The notes beneath the pieces are model-generated. The model was not told the DNA's origin. It searched no databases and saw only the letters and a list, made by a program, of their open reading frames with translations. Positions 47,298 to 60,107 of a DNA stretch of 64,000 nucleotides are shown here, in pieces (position 1 is the first letter of the stretch; the number at the start of each line of letters is the position of its first letter). The DNA is from Acheta domesticus (Eukaryota; Arthropoda; Insecta; Orthoptera; Gryllidae): contig JAHLJT010009436.1 in the NCBI GenBank assembly GCA_031308135.1, positions 125,739,777 through 125,803,776 of the forward strand. Direction: 5' to 3'. Position numbers and translations under genes: made by a program.

Positions 47298-48144
47298 TAA
47301 CATATTATGTAGTATTTGCTTTAAAAAGTAGACGAGTTTGTTTTTAGTATTAAAATGGAGGATTTGAGAGGTGCAAGTCTCCCAATAAAAAACGTGTAAG
47401 TAGTATGTGTTTGTGAAATAGAATTGATTTTAAATATTTGTATTTATTTTATTAGCTTAACAAGTTATTTTTTATTACTAATTTTTTCAGTTCGTAAAAG
47501 TAGGGTTTTTTTTCAGAACAAGCTTGACGTTTTTTTCGTGTTATGAGGGTGTAATTCGTGCCGAGATACTACACTAATTTTCAGTATTACTATGGTAGTG
47601 GTAATACTATTAAAATTGTATAATTTCAACGACTGTGTGAGTGAATTTTTTCTTTTAAAATTCCGTTTTCTTTAACATATTAAGTAGAATTGGTTTAAAA
47701 AACAAACGAGTTGGTTTATTCGTATTAAAATGGGGGGTTTGGGGGGGCGATAGCCCCCCAATAACAAAAGTTTAAGTAGTATGAGTTTGTGAAATGGAAT
47801 TTATTTTAAATGTGAATTTATTTTTTACAGCAATTGTGATGTTAAAAAATCTTTTTCAACGTTAATTTTTTTGTTTAAATTTATAAGTTCCTGTTTATAT
47901 TAATTTTTTTTCATCGTTCAATTGCATTCAAAAGTGAGTTATTAGTATTTACTTCCTATTGGTTTTTATAAATTTTAGTTTGTATTCTTTTTAAAAGTAT
48001 GTTTTTCTGTTATAGAAATTACGCTGTTTCAACAATTTTTCTTCGCTTTTATTCAATTTCCTTCGGTATTTATCTATCATTCTATTTAATAGTGAGTTAT
48101 TAATATTATTTGATATTGGTTTTATTTTATATTGTATTATTTTT
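47298..48144 (+). repeat. tandem repeats next to assembly gap
   Basis: A unit of about 374 bp starting TTAACATATTA and including GTATTAAAATGG repeats at 47298 and 47672. Further right, a GTGAGTTATTA block recurs at about 47932 and 48091. The gap follows directly, consistent with a repeat the assembler could not cross. Confidence 0.6.
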
Positions 48145-48244
48145 NNNNNNNNNNNNNNNNNNNNNNNNNNNNNNNNNNNNNNNNNNNNNNNNNNNNNNNN
48201 NNNNNNNNNNNNNNNNNNNNNNNNNNNNNNNNNNNNNNNNNNNN
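48145..48244. other. assembly gap (100 N)
   Basis: Exactly 100 N, the usual placeholder for a gap of unknown length. Confidence 0.98.
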
Positions 48245-51200
48245 CTATTTCTTTGCCATCACGTATACAATTGCCTTTTTAATTTGTTATAAATTATAGT
48301 AAATCTATTATTCTTTATACAGTCCTGTAGGTTTCTTATTTATTCGGTATGTAATGAAACAGAACATGGTTTGTTTATGATACCATGTTTCCCTGCCTTG
48401 GCATTTCAATTTTTAAATACCATAACAATTTTATTTGACTTATTTCGAATTTAAAGTTTTTAATAATGAATATTTTAGGTAAGCTTCACATGATTTATAT
48501 TGAGTATTCATGAATTGATATAATGAGTATTCATGAATTATTTTCTTTGTTTATTTTTAATTATTTTGGATTTGGAATTATGCTTTCATATCTACTGCTC
48601 TGATGTATATCTAGATGAACACAGTAACAAAAATATTTATGAGTGTTACAAGCAATGGAGTTGCCAAACATTCTTTGCAAATTTTTTTAAAAAATCAGAA
48701 CTGAGCATTGTATTTTCATCTTTGGAATAGACTGTTACGAGAAGTATATTTTGTTTCAAATAGTACTGCTTGGCCAATTTTCTTTTCTTTTAACACAGCT
48801 AATTGCAGACATGGTATGGCGTTGTGAGGTAGCCATCATAGAAGACCACAAATTACTTCTGGTTATCAATCAGCACGTGTATTAGCTTCAATATTTGTTG
48901 TTGTGTGTAAGGTATAATCCGTTTATAATAGTTTTCTTTCAAACTCTGATGTCATTTTTGTGCAATTGTTCATAATGATATGTGCAAATAAAATTGATAT
49001 GTTTTTTAAACCTTGCTTGTTGATTTTGTTCTACTTATATGATGAAAATACACATCCAGGAATGTGGACATACAAATAATAAACAAAATTATCTTCTATT
49101 GATCTAGGAAGCATGAACCTGCTGCTATCGTACTAGTATAATACTGCGTTTAAATAACTTCAAACACCGTGGAAACGAGAAGGGATAGCAGATAAACGCG
49201 ATTACCTTCGCTTTAAACGGCCGATCTTGGCGTTTAACTCCTCGTGAGTTTAACTTCCAGTAAACGTGTTTAATATCCGTGGTGAAACTCGCCGAAGAAC
49301 CTTAACGCGATTAAACTCCAAGATAAACGAGGTTAAACACTAATCGAAGGTGGAAAAACCGGCCCATAGGTAGTATGGCGCTTCAGTGAATGAAATAATT
49401 ACATTACAGTTTTTAGAGCTGAAAAATGTACTAAACCTTTGAATACCAATATATCTCAAACTTGTATGAGTGTCGCCATAGCCGGTTGAGCATAACACCG
49501 TCAAATTAAAGATTGAATTGGTTAGCGATGTGGACTGGACTAACAATAAGAGGGAGCAATTTTATACAAAGGAAGGACGCGTAAACGAAAATTTCTGAAA
49601 CCAAGCCGGGCACACGTCGTTGTAGATGAATGGTTCTCTAGGGTCATCTGCGACAATGTAATGTAATTGGATACCAGATACACTGTAGATCATATATCAA
49701 AGCTGTCGTTTCTGCTGCCGTTAGTTTAGCAGTTACATCTTGATAGACAGTTGTACTGAAATTACCGATTCTAATATTTCCATGCAATTTGTCAGGGGTG
49801 TCTTTACTCTTTTTATTGTAATCATATTCCTTCACGTAATACTGTAGATAAAGGGAAAGTTAGACTGAGTGTTTCAACCGAACATCTCATGACAATATTT
49901 TTCTAGACAAATTTGTCTAACAAACACTTCAGCAACAAATCTGCAGGTATGTATTTTGCATTATCACTATACATTTGTCAGTTCATTTCGAAGCTGCTCA
50001 TTGTCAAAGAATGGATTTGTTTATTAGGAAAGAAAACCTTTCTGAATGAAAGGACGCTTTTTAGGTGGAAACCGGTTTTTTCGTCAAGAAATTCAATAAA
50101 ATGAAAGTGTCAAAATATTGAAGCCTATAGTCCATCTGAGTCACTACTGTACAATAATTGTAAAAGAACAATTTTTTATAATTCAAATAATTCTGACCCT
50201 GAAATTCATTCATAGCCATGTCTGCTTTGATTTCAACAGTCTTTCGTATCTAACAGGGTATATAGGTATCTGTGTCTCATGATTCGCATTGTTGCGCGAA
50301 AACTGAATTTCGATATCGCGAATCGTTTAGAAGTTTATGGAACTGGCACAGTCAGACTAAATCTTTAGATTAATTAATTTCATAAAGAAACACGAACAAA
50401 ATCACACAAACAATTCTAATTTCCCACAACGTCAGGTGCTGAGCTGAATTTGTCTTGAGACGTGGGCGTGCATCGCGGTACAAGTTCGTGCCTGCCGGAG
50501 AGCCTAGGCTCCTGCTAGGCTTTCGGCCCAGTGAGTGCGAGCGGGAAGGGAGATAGCGCGCGCCCTCTTATGCCAATTGCATGCGCGTCAGAGCCAGCCA
50601 GTGTCTATTCCACTGGTGGGCTTTTCGCACAGCTACCGCCCCCAAAGAGTACATCCCTGCGGCCCTGCTAATTCCCTTGCGCGTAAGCGGGGAAAAGAAG
50701 TCGAAAACATTTAATTTTCTTCAAGATTCAGTAAAAAATATTGAAAAATATGGCACACTAAACGACAGATTTATTGAAGAATAATTTGGGTTTTTAAGTC
50801 TCCCAGACTACCCCTCATGCTTCGTCACCGGAATATAACCACATTCAATAAATATCTGTTGATGAGAAATATGTCCATTTATTGAAACCATATATACATC
50901 ATACAATTTTTAAATTCATTTATATTATTTCTTTTAATTTCTTAATATTTTTGTTATTTAGATTAAGACTGAGCAAAGAACTATTTCAGCAAATCAGGAG
51001 TCCGACCGCCTTCGTAGTCTTTGCTCCCCTCTGGGTCGAGCTCCCTTGCATGGTGGCTTGGTAAAGCCCATATATCCCAGGTACTCGCGCAGGTAGGCGT
51101 ATCCACCTGCCTTCACGAATTCTCTGAACCTTTATCTAAAATGTTGCAAATTTTAAACTTAATTATCTGTATTTCGCACACTAAACAATAATTCCCCTTT

Positions 51201-51523
51201 CTCACGTGTAACGCAGTGAAGGCTGTCTCAATCCCACCATCCTCTTAGCATTAAATAATTTATGGTCAAAACGTAACCAATCTCCTGTCATAACAAGAAT
51301 TGATACCTAAAACTAGATAATTTGGAAATGCTGTGTTCTATTTAGTCATTCCTGAAAAATATCGTCGGTGCGAGTCCTAAAAAAGTTGTCAGTTTGTAGA
51401 GTCATAAAAAATCTGTCATTTTGTAGAGTCGTTTATTTAGCGGTCAGAGCTAGTTTTTGTGATCTGTTTCCTGCTGTCTTGTGAATTATGTTCGTAAATT
51501 TTTGTTAGTATTAATGTACTATC

Positions 51524-51526
<3 letters not shown>
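48245..51526. other. intergenic downstream of FAR-A, no gene supported
   Basis: A terminal exon of FAR-A could lie here (minus strand), but I could not find one. The stretch 49190-49350 repeats GTTTAA/TTTAAC words in both orientations. The GC-rich piece 50440-50700 and a minus-strand open stretch at about 50990-51125 (reads REFVKAGGYAYLREYLGYMG) look unlike their surroundings, but no family was recognised. Confidence 0.35.

Positions 51527-51567
<41 letters not shown>
51527..51567. repeat. (TA)n microsatellite
   Basis: About 20 uninterrupted TA units. Confidence 0.95.
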
Positions 51568-51572
<5 letters not shown>

Positions 51573-51930
51573 TAACCACAAGTATTTGAGTTCTTGTGAA
51601 ATTACAATGATTGTAGAAATCTGAAGTTGTACCTAGACTGGAATAAAAACTAAAGAAATTCAAAATTTTAGAAATAATTTCTTTCTTGCGACAAAATATT
51701 CATGTTTATGCTTTCTTCTCATCAGTTCTTACTTTTTCTATGGAGTTAGGTTGTCCGTCCCCAAGTGTTTCTGTTAGTAAACTTCAGGAAACAAATACCA
51801 AATATAGAGTGAAAAATGAAAACCGACAATGGTATCCACACATTAATCCATTTAAACCTGCAAAAAAATAGTTTGTAAAACATAAAAACAAATTAATGTT
51901 TAAAAAGCACTCATATTAATTTCCTCTTAC

Positions 51931-52191
51931 ATTGCCAAACGCTTATGACACTCCTGGATAGAATCAGGGCTGTTATTCAGAAGATAATTGACGAATTCCA
52001 AGACAATAATTTTGAAGATTACGTAGGCCAATGAATATCGCGAACGTCCAAAGAAAAATATCTGTCGCTCACTTTCGTTGAGTAAATTACTCAAATTTTG
52101 AGTGTTTTTGTCTGGAAATTTCCATTGTCGCGACGTGAAATACACAATTAGATTTTGGGCTTTCAATAATTTTCTGTGAGATTTTGCCAAT
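51931..52191 (-). CDS. fatty acyl-CoA reductase FAR-A, exon 6 (Sterile domain)
   Basis: After the acceptor CTTCTGTTACAG the exon completes a Val codon (GT from exon 5 plus A) and reads LAKSHRKLLKAQNLIVYFTS, RQWKFPDKNTQNL, LLNESERQIFFFG, FKIIVLEFVNYLLNNSPDSI, ECHKRLA. This fits the FAR C-terminal (Sterile) domain pattern: K-I-x-R-K, Y-F-x-x-x-x-W-x-F, E-x-R-x-x-F-x-F, Y-x-x-x-x-Y-L-L. The exon may end at a GTAAGA donor (exon to 51931, phase 2) leading to a short membrane-anchor exon, or be read on to the in-frame TAA at 51929..51927, giving a protein that lacks the usual hydrophobic C-terminal tail. No following exon was found. Confidence 0.83.
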
Positions 52192-53106
52192 CTGTAACAG
52201 AAGACATTCAATGAGATTTCACATACTTTTAAAACTATACCATAGGATAACCTTCTTGTTTTGTGATTACGATCTACAGTAGCGGAATTCTTTGCGTAAT
52301 TGCATATCCTCACGTACCATTGTAGCCTAGATAAATTATTCTAAAAAATGGTGATTGACTGAAATGAATCCCGTGGTTTTGAAATTTGACATGATGCCCG
52401 TTCATTAAGTACATACTAAAACTCCTAGCGGATGCGGGGAGAGCAAGGGATGGCGGAGCTGTTTCATGCGAGGTTAGAACGTTTATAGCATGTATCTTCG
52501 TAACTATCAATCCCAACGAAATTGGTTCATACATGTAAATAATGTACATTAACTTTTCTACAAGAAAGTTCCTGTTAAATGTTTGTAGGATTTATGCATT
52601 TATTGTTACTTCTGATACTTTTAAATTATTATTTGTGTCCAGAATTTGATTTAGTTTCCTCCTTTATATCAATGATGCTGTAGGCCAAGCGTCCGATGAA
52701 ATCTGACATCAGTTGATAAATGCAATGATTGTCTCTGCGGCAGGCGATGAGTTCTGCGCTCTCCAACATTATAAAATAAATATTTATAGCACTGAATTTG
52801 ATCGATGTTGACAAAATGAGATTTGAGATCCATTATTAGTATTATTATAGAGTACCATTATATTGCTCACTATATCTTCAATTCTACATTCATTCTACGA
52901 TGAAAAATAAATGACTTTTTTATGAAATGTGTGGTCAATGTCGTCAATTTTGTACAGTGTCTAAGTTTCGTCTAGATTGATATAATAGATTATGTGTTTA
53001 TTATAATAAAAACACTGTACACACTTGAAAATAAGTTCACTAAACCAACCTCTCCCACCCATCCTGCAAACATCCAGGGTGTTTTCTTTATGCTAGGATA
53101 TACTGT
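52192..53106. other. FAR-A intron 5, left part
   Basis: AT-rich. No supported feature. Confidence 0.45.
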
Positions 53107-53114
53107 AGTATACC

Positions 53115-56100
53115 CAGGCGCGGATCAAAACTTGTCTTTTTTGGGGGAGGGGTCAGATTACGACTCAAGTGCAATTTTTTTCGGAAAGGGAGGAGAGTAC
53201 AGAATGTACTAAGATATATTTTACGTACGTCATAAGTATATCAGGTTGATTTTATTGTACTTTAAATGTATTAGAAACTCAATATACCAATAGTCACATC
53301 AATTTTCACATATCAGGTTCGGATTATTATTATTTTGAAAACGTTACAACACAATTTCCAATAGAATCCATTTGCTTTTTGCGAATTGTGTAATCACGGA
53401 ATCAATATCTTGATGAATGTGCAATAATGCAAAACCAGTAAGCCTATCGTTTTTCATTGTAGCCGTAAGCCAAGTTTTTAAACGTCGGAGGGTCAAAAAG
53501 AGCGTTGTGCTGTGACGACAGTGACTGGTAGTGTAACCGAGATGGTGAGTAAAATAATGACGCAGTGATAGAAATACTTATCGCACGTATCTATAATCTC
53601 AGGTAGCGAATAAGGAATGGCTTCGTTTCTCTCTCTCTCTCTTCAATGTGACGCTACCACATGAACATCCACAATTGGCATTCATCTACGACTGCAGATC
53701 CTGGAGTGGACAGCAACTGCTGGTACAAATTCTCCACATTCCATACAATCATTAAAAGTTCGTCCGAGTATGATGTTCTGGGCAGAAAAAAAACTGTCAA
53801 ACTGGAATAGATCCCTCACGTCGGGAGAAAGTAGTTCAAATCAGAAACAACATTTCCCCTTTTTTTATTTTGTAGTGCCATTTCGTGTATTAATAAATTT
53901 GCTCATTTGAATCTCCTTCAGTGATGATACTTCTAAAACTTCATTATAATTTTGGGGACAACTACATCAAGACTTACAAACATAAGTTTTAATAAATTGC
54001 AAATAACTGATCTGATTCCTTTTGCATTGCCAAGGAGCTTTGCATAATTAAAACCCAAATAAAGTAACATCATTGCAATACTGTTCATCAATAATGACAG
54101 CTGTCAAAAGATAATTTTGACACCAGATTCGGACTCAGCGTCAGCAAAAAGAATAAAATATTTTAGGCGTCAGACTATTCTCGCTCACCAGCCAAACTAA
54201 AATTGTCTAAGCACTTTTCAACAAGTCTTAACCTTTTAACTCCTGTTGATAGTCTTAACTTGTGCTGAAAGCGGCTTCTTACGTTCTTACAAAACCAGAA
54301 CAGGAATCAGTATTCAATGATCAAATTAGGTCCGCCATTACTGATTACGTTAAGCATTACGTTAAATAAATATTCCGTTCGATAGTACTTCCGATTCTGA
54401 ATTGGACTGTATTATCGAAACCAAATTCTAACAAACATCGGAAAGCAATATTAATGTCGATTTTATATACATACGAGTACCATTATTATTACGAAGTTTA
54501 GCTAGTTCTATTCCGTACTGAAACGTTTCCTTAATTCCCCTTTGAATTTTTTAATAATAATAATTATTATTATCATTATTATTATATTCACACATATCTA
54601 TTTTTGCCGCAATCTGGGCAGCCAAACTGAAACGGTCTCTATCTTCGCAAATTTTACTAATGTAAGTATTAATAAGTTAACGCAAAAGTGGAACCGCTGA
54701 CCGTTCAAGAAATTTATTTGGGTCGTCAGAGCACAAAACCCCTCCTATACAGGAAACGGGTGTTTATCATCGATTGTTTGGAATTTGATACGTGATTTAC
54801 CCTTCCCTCCCAATGAAATCAAACAAGAAAATCTTTCCAAAATTAGTTACTACCACCAAAGCCGGTGCAACCCCATTTATTTATAACAAGAATTACTTAG
54901 CGTCGTTGCCGCCTCTCCTGGGTAGTACAAAACATTTTACAACATAACGAAACACATTTCAAAAACATACAAGCGCGCTTTCGTTCCCTTATTAATGGCC
55001 ATGTTATTTTGAATTTTAAAAATTCTTTCCAATGGAGATATCTCTCTTGGCCTTCTCACAATGTCGAGAAAGATAGAGCAGAGTCTGAAATTATCACTTC
55101 ACTTTGCGTCGAATTCTGTGGCTGCATTACACATAACCCCCCATTTTACCTAGTTCCATATTACAACCATTTATGTTTTAACTGCGACTTCCAGTTGTAT
55201 CCATCCGAACACCACACTTTATCCGCCATTATATCTTCTTTCCACCATCCGTACTCTGCTAAGTCCACAAGCATTCTCTCCGATCGACTTCCCTAAAATA
55301 TTAGAAAAACAACTGCCAACAAGAAATGAATCTTTCTCTTTCATTTGTTACTTGCACGTTCTTCATTAAAATTGCGTTTTCTGTCTAACTTTCTCTTGCA
55401 TCTGATCAGATTCCATACGTAAATTAACTACATATTTATTCTCGTTATTCACATATGTTTTATTGCCTTTTCAAAGTCAATTTATTACATTTGACGTATT
55501 TACTAACATGGCGATTTCGTTACGTAGGGTTCACTTGTTTTGCGACAAAGTTATGTTTTCCTTTAATTCTCTTGGGAAACCTAATGTGCATTTGTTTCTT
55601 GTCACTCTAAAATCTCTTATTTATTTATAAGGTCTGATTGGATTTCAACAGTTCGTTAAACTTAATTATTACTTATTACAATTACTTATTTCGACGTAAT
55701 AAGTAGATGAATGTCACTACGCTCCTTAACCCGTCAATTGTTTATGCAAATACGTACCGTCTGGACCGTCACACTATGAAGATTGTGACTTTTAAGCTTA
55801 GTCTATATGTTGCAATACATTTTTCCCACAGTTCTCTCCTTCAATTAGTGACAAATATTCACATTAAGTTGGCAACAATAGTAACGCGCAGTGTGATTCC
55901 GACTTCAGATATTTTTCTTGTTTAGATATATTTCTTTGTTACAAAATATATTTTAAGTGAGCTTGAACACACGTATGTTTTTATACAAATTAAATTCCAA
56001 TTTCTAAATAAATTCATTACTTCCAGATTTACCACATTTTTATAAATTTCTAGAATTGTCTGACAATGTCTCAAAAATGTCTCGGTTAGTCGCGATTTTG

Positions 56101-56240
56101 AAGGGACGCTGGAAAAATTATGTTTGTAAGAGATTTTTACATGTTAGAGTTTCTCGCAAAAATTGCACACAAAAAATTGTATTAGTTCATCATTTTGGGG
56201 GGGTCATGACTCCCGTGACCTCCCCCTGGATCCGTGCCTG
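53115..56240 (-). mobile_element. hAT transposon of autonomous size, decayed
   Basis: Ends CAGGCGCGGATC and GATCCGTGCCTG are inverted repeats. Flanking 8-mers AGTATACC (53107..53114) and AGTATAAC (56241..56248) match at 7 of 8. The 3,126 bp element encodes transposase on the minus strand, of which only the C-terminus is readable. It makes up most of FAR-A intron 5 (52192..56558). Confidence 0.8.
53366..53520 (-). pseudogene. hAT transposase C-terminal dimerisation fragment
   Basis: The minus strand reads STTLFLTLRRLKTWLTATMK then NDRLTGFALLHIHQDID and stops after KSKWILLEIVL. L-R-R-L-K-T-W-L-R-x-T-M and R-L-x-x-L-A-L-L-H-I-H are the hAT C-terminal dimerisation motif of the ZMYM1-like group. 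Upstream parts towards 56240 are too decayed for me to read, so the transposase is dead. Confidence 0.75.
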
Positions 56241-56558
56241 AGTATAACAGCCATATTAAATTTCAAAACTTTGGATTTAATTTACTTGCTTTGTTTAATT
56301 TCACTGGGCTAATTATGTACTCTTGAGAAAATATCGATAACATCAACAAACTTAGTACATATGATTTTAACTTGTTACTAACTACAATAATAGCTTTAAT
56401 GAACCTCCTTGATAATGTCTTTCCTCTGTCTATATTTAGTTACTGAAAAAGTTTGCTGATATTCCGATGTAATTTAATATAATTTAAACTGATTAATAGA
56501 ATTAGTATAATTGTTTTTGTCTTTTTACCTACGAATTTCAGATTATTTTCATACTCAC

Positions 56559-56994
56559 ACTGGTTTTTTTCCAATCAAATAATTTAAGCAGTCCATACTG
56601 TAGGCCGGCACTTTTTCCAGGAAGAACATTTGGAGGAAATAAATAATTCTGTTACTTTGCCACGAAAAATGGGGATATAATAGTAGTTTTTCCACTGGCT
56701 TTTGAATAGCTGATTGAGTACAATATTGTGTGAACTCCACCCATGTAATGGGATTCAGTTGGCCACTACAGCAGTGATACACTTTAATGTCGGAGATGTC
56801 TGCTGTGTTGGCTGTACGCCAAGCAGCACATATTATGAGATTGATTACGATATCTGCTGGTATTGCGTTCATAACCATACGACCACATCCCTTTGTTACA
56901 TGATACATTCCTGTAAGGATGCCGGCCACAAATATATTGGGACCGTTCCAGCTGTCAGTCCAGCCAGGCACAGGTTCTTGAATTGAAGATAACA
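56559..56994 (-). CDS. fatty acyl-CoA reductase FAR-A, exon 5
   Basis: 436 bases, open throughout, between the acceptor TTATTATAG and the donor GTGAGT. It reads VLSSIQEPVPGWTDSWNGPN (first codon shared with exon 4), IFVAGILTGMYHV, MVMNAIPADIVINLIICAAW, VYHCCSGQLNPITWVEF, VPAYSMDCLNYLIGKKP. The EPVPGW..NGP and IPxDxVxNxxIxAAW motifs are diagnostic of FARs; the first part ends the reductase domain and the second leads into the Sterile domain. The phases (1 in, 2 out) agree with exons 4 and 6. Same strand and order as expected for FAR-A. Substrate chain length cannot be inferred. Confidence 0.92.
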
Positions 56995-57082
56995 CTATAA
57001 TAAACAGCAGTAATATCACTGATTATATTCAAAAGAAATCATCATATATATAATTACGGATTTCACTTGTAATCGCACTTAC

Positions 57083-57192
57083 CAATTGACGGTCTAACTA
57101 TGGCAGTAGGAACTTTTGGGTTGTATTTCTGTATCACATCCTCGGCAAGAGCCTTTGTATAGGTATATGTATTAGGACGTTTGCCAATAAGT
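57083..57192 (-). CDS. fatty acyl-CoA reductase FAR-A, exon 4 (active site)
   Basis: 110 bases. After the acceptor TATTCAAG the first base completes a Lys codon, then [36 protein letters not shown], ending with one base of the next codon before GTAAGT. The YTYTK string provides the YxxxK catalytic pair of the short-chain dehydrogenase fold, and AIVRPSI is the usual FAR strand after it. The split Lys codon at its start fits an exon 3 ending like that of FAR-B (ITPK), so both genes share intron positions. FAR-A exons 1 to 3 are not in the window. Confidence 0.92.
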
Positions 57193-60107
57193 CTTGAATA
57201 CATAAAAACATGTATAAAATTAAAAGATCAATAATTTTCTTTTTGAGTCAGTTTCGTTTCGAATTTTTCAAGTGAAGCAGAATTCTATACTAAAAATTAG
57301 TCAGATCATTTTTATAGGTTGGAAATAGTTCTGTTTGTCCAGCTTTTATTGTTAATGTATATTCTCCTCTGGTAGTGATGCTATTTACTTAATTTTCCTA
57401 CGAGTATTTTTCGGTGGATTTAGTCTTCTGAAACCTGATCACGTGAACTAAACGAGAAATATTCAGAATCTTCCCCGAGTAAGCAGCAAAATTAATGGAC
57501 TTTGTAACATTTTTGCTTGAATCCCGAAGTGAATCAGAATTTTTACAGGAGATCCCAAGGATCATACAATATTATAGAAGAAAGCATCGGCAACATAGAG
57601 AAGGTAAGTGTAGAAAAGATTCGTTCATTCCAAGAAGTATTCATGTTCATTCATTCCATTCAGTATTTTGATGAAATGTTCTTTCATTCAGTATTTTGTT
57701 ATCACAACTTATATAAAATATTCAGTTAGTGTGTTCCGTTGTATTTGGGATAATATACTGAAATACGAGTATATCACCCAGATGAACACTGTTTTAATAT
57801 TATTGAACTATATTCGGCCCCGCGAAGGTGAGCCATTTGAATTGTCTCGAGCTATTCTCTAACTTAAATATCATAAGTAAACCACATTCCCAACTGATAT
57901 ATCCCCATTACGCACTCCTTTTAACGAAAACAATATTTATTCATTTACACACCAATATCTAATGTTTCGCCTCTTATGGCTTGTTCATTAATTTTGTCTA
58001 TTATTTATTAAAGGGGATTATTGCAAGAGAAAAATGGCCTATCGTGGGTTGACAGTCTTGTCCATACGGAATTGCAATAACAAAAGTATTATGTAAGGGA
58101 TAATTATACTTGTGCAGTTGAATTACTGAAATAATAAACGAAGAAATGAAAACGGATTCGTCTTTCTGGAAGTAACCCTCTATAATTCCATTTCTTTCCA
58201 AGACTTACAATCTCTATCCACAGTATAGTTGTTAATTTCACAAAACAAATAACAACACCAAAGACAAAAGACGTAAATGTTCTCATAATCAATTCTTCTC
58301 ATGAGCAGAATATTTAAAACCCAGACATTCTTTGATTATTACATTCAAACATAGCCATATTTTCCCTTTATATTCTTAATTCTACCGTAACTTACAAAAC
58401 TAATAACATTACCTGATCTTTCTACTAGTTAAAGTATGTAAGTAGGTCACTAAAAAGTAATGCACATGATTTTTTTAAAAATCCATTTTCTTTTCTAGGT
58501 CTTTGCTCTTTACAGATTTCGTAGTATCATTCTTCTCGCCTGAATTCGTATTTATTTCAACCTGTTTCCTCAAAGTGTTGCTCTCATAGCACTTGTTTAA
58601 GATGGCTGCCGCATTACATGCATGGAGGAATATAGAACAGGAGTGGAAACTCGTGTGGCACCATCTACAATAAGGTACAGGAGTTAAATCGACAACACTG
58701 CACTCTGTGGCCAGAATGGATACTTCTTGATCGCTGAACCAGCTGGCTCAGGTGCACGGTACTCGATCTACTTTTTGGGCATACAATGTAAATAATAACC
58801 TCTATAACGGCACGTATAGAGCGCTGTATAAAAAATACAAAATTTGAGCAAGGGAAGAATAAATTGGCAACTAATAAAAACACTTTTTTCTGTATAGTAT
58901 TCATAAAATTTATTCTGAAAACAATTTAACATCACAGAGGTACAATACAGATACAGAAGAAGAAGAATCTGGTATTGTAGACACCATCAAATTACTATTT
59001 AAATAGATTTTGACATACAAATATAGTGTCTGTGTTTAAAAATTTATAATTGTATCTCCACCATCTTTTCATATTATAACACAAAACAAATCAATTTTAT
59101 GTGGTAAAATTGGCAGAAATGGTTTCATATCAACATAAACTTATTTACATCTTGGATCAGATGTAGTTTGTTTTAGTATCAATTTATGTCATGACTAAGA
59201 AACTGTTTATACACCACATAATCATACTAGAAATAAATTGTCACAAAGAGGAAATATTTGGTACCTCTTATCCGAGTTCATGACTTCTGTTATGCAGACA
59301 TCTCTATCAATTGAGCTAAGAATCAAACACTGCATTCATGACACTTTTCTTGCAAGGAAAATACAATCTACCTGCATATTTGCTTGTGTTACCTGTATTT
59401 TTGTGATAATTCATGTTCAATAATTAAAAATAGTTTAATTAAAGCTAACATTCACGTAAGAACCTTAAAACAATTACATTAGAAATTCGTATAAATTCTG
59501 TAACAGCAACAATAACATATTTATACATTTTATTAATCCTGATTAAATGGTGACTTTTAAATGTGAGGTTATTGAATTACACACACAGTCAATTATTTTG
59601 ACAACACCATTAAAAATTATTACAAACCTAGAGAAATTATTTCCACTAGATTGTAGATAGAAGAAGATATTCTTATATACATAGTTATACATCCAGAAAC
59701 ATGTCATTCAGACCTCCTGATCTTTTAACCTCTTCCAGATCTGCAGTATAGTTTGAAGAAGCAATACCTTATATCCTAATATGAATATTATTAGTTTAAA
59801 ACACATGTTCTTTCTTGTAATTCATCACATTTTCATTCAAACCTATAATTGGAGGGTAATAAACTGGTAAGATTTAAAAGCTTAAATTCAACACAAAGGA
59901 CTGCAAAGAAGTATCCATTTGTTGTGCAAAGCTAGTGAAAAAATTTGTATAAATAAAAACTTATTTATTGAGGTTGGAATAGTAGCTTTGCTTTGCCTCT
60001 TTATTTATGAATCAGTGGTATTCAAGTGAATTACTCAAGGATATTTTCATGCAATTCAGATCTCTTCTTCTCTTACTTCTCCCGCTGATCAGATTCTATG
60101 CTTCAGG
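57193..60107. other. FAR-A intron 3, left part
   Basis: No firmly supported gene. A 78-base minus-strand open stretch (58286 to 58209, before a GTAAGT) encodes a hydrophobic signal-peptide-like N-terminus, MRTFTSFVFGVVICFVKLTT, but has no partner exon. Several AATAAA-type words on the minus strand near 59960-60000 could serve the small gene to the right. Confidence 0.4.

Noticed and set aside
50990..51125. Minus-strand open stretch that looks protein-like
   Set aside because: No recognised family. Two frames look equally plausible, and it does not resemble the C-terminal exon of a FAR.
52629..52814. 61-codon minus-strand open frame between FAR-A exons 5 and 6
   Set aside because: Does not fit FAR sequence; the exon 5 to exon 6 junction is already phase-perfect without it.
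57549..57603. Plus-strand 55-base segment between TTTTTACAG and GTAAGTG
   Set aside because: Good splice words but no family resemblance and no neighbouring exon.
58209..58286. Minus-strand exon with signal-peptide-like start before GTAAGT
   Set aside because: Only 26 codons, no partner exon found, and placed in the FAR-A intron. Chance cannot be excluded.
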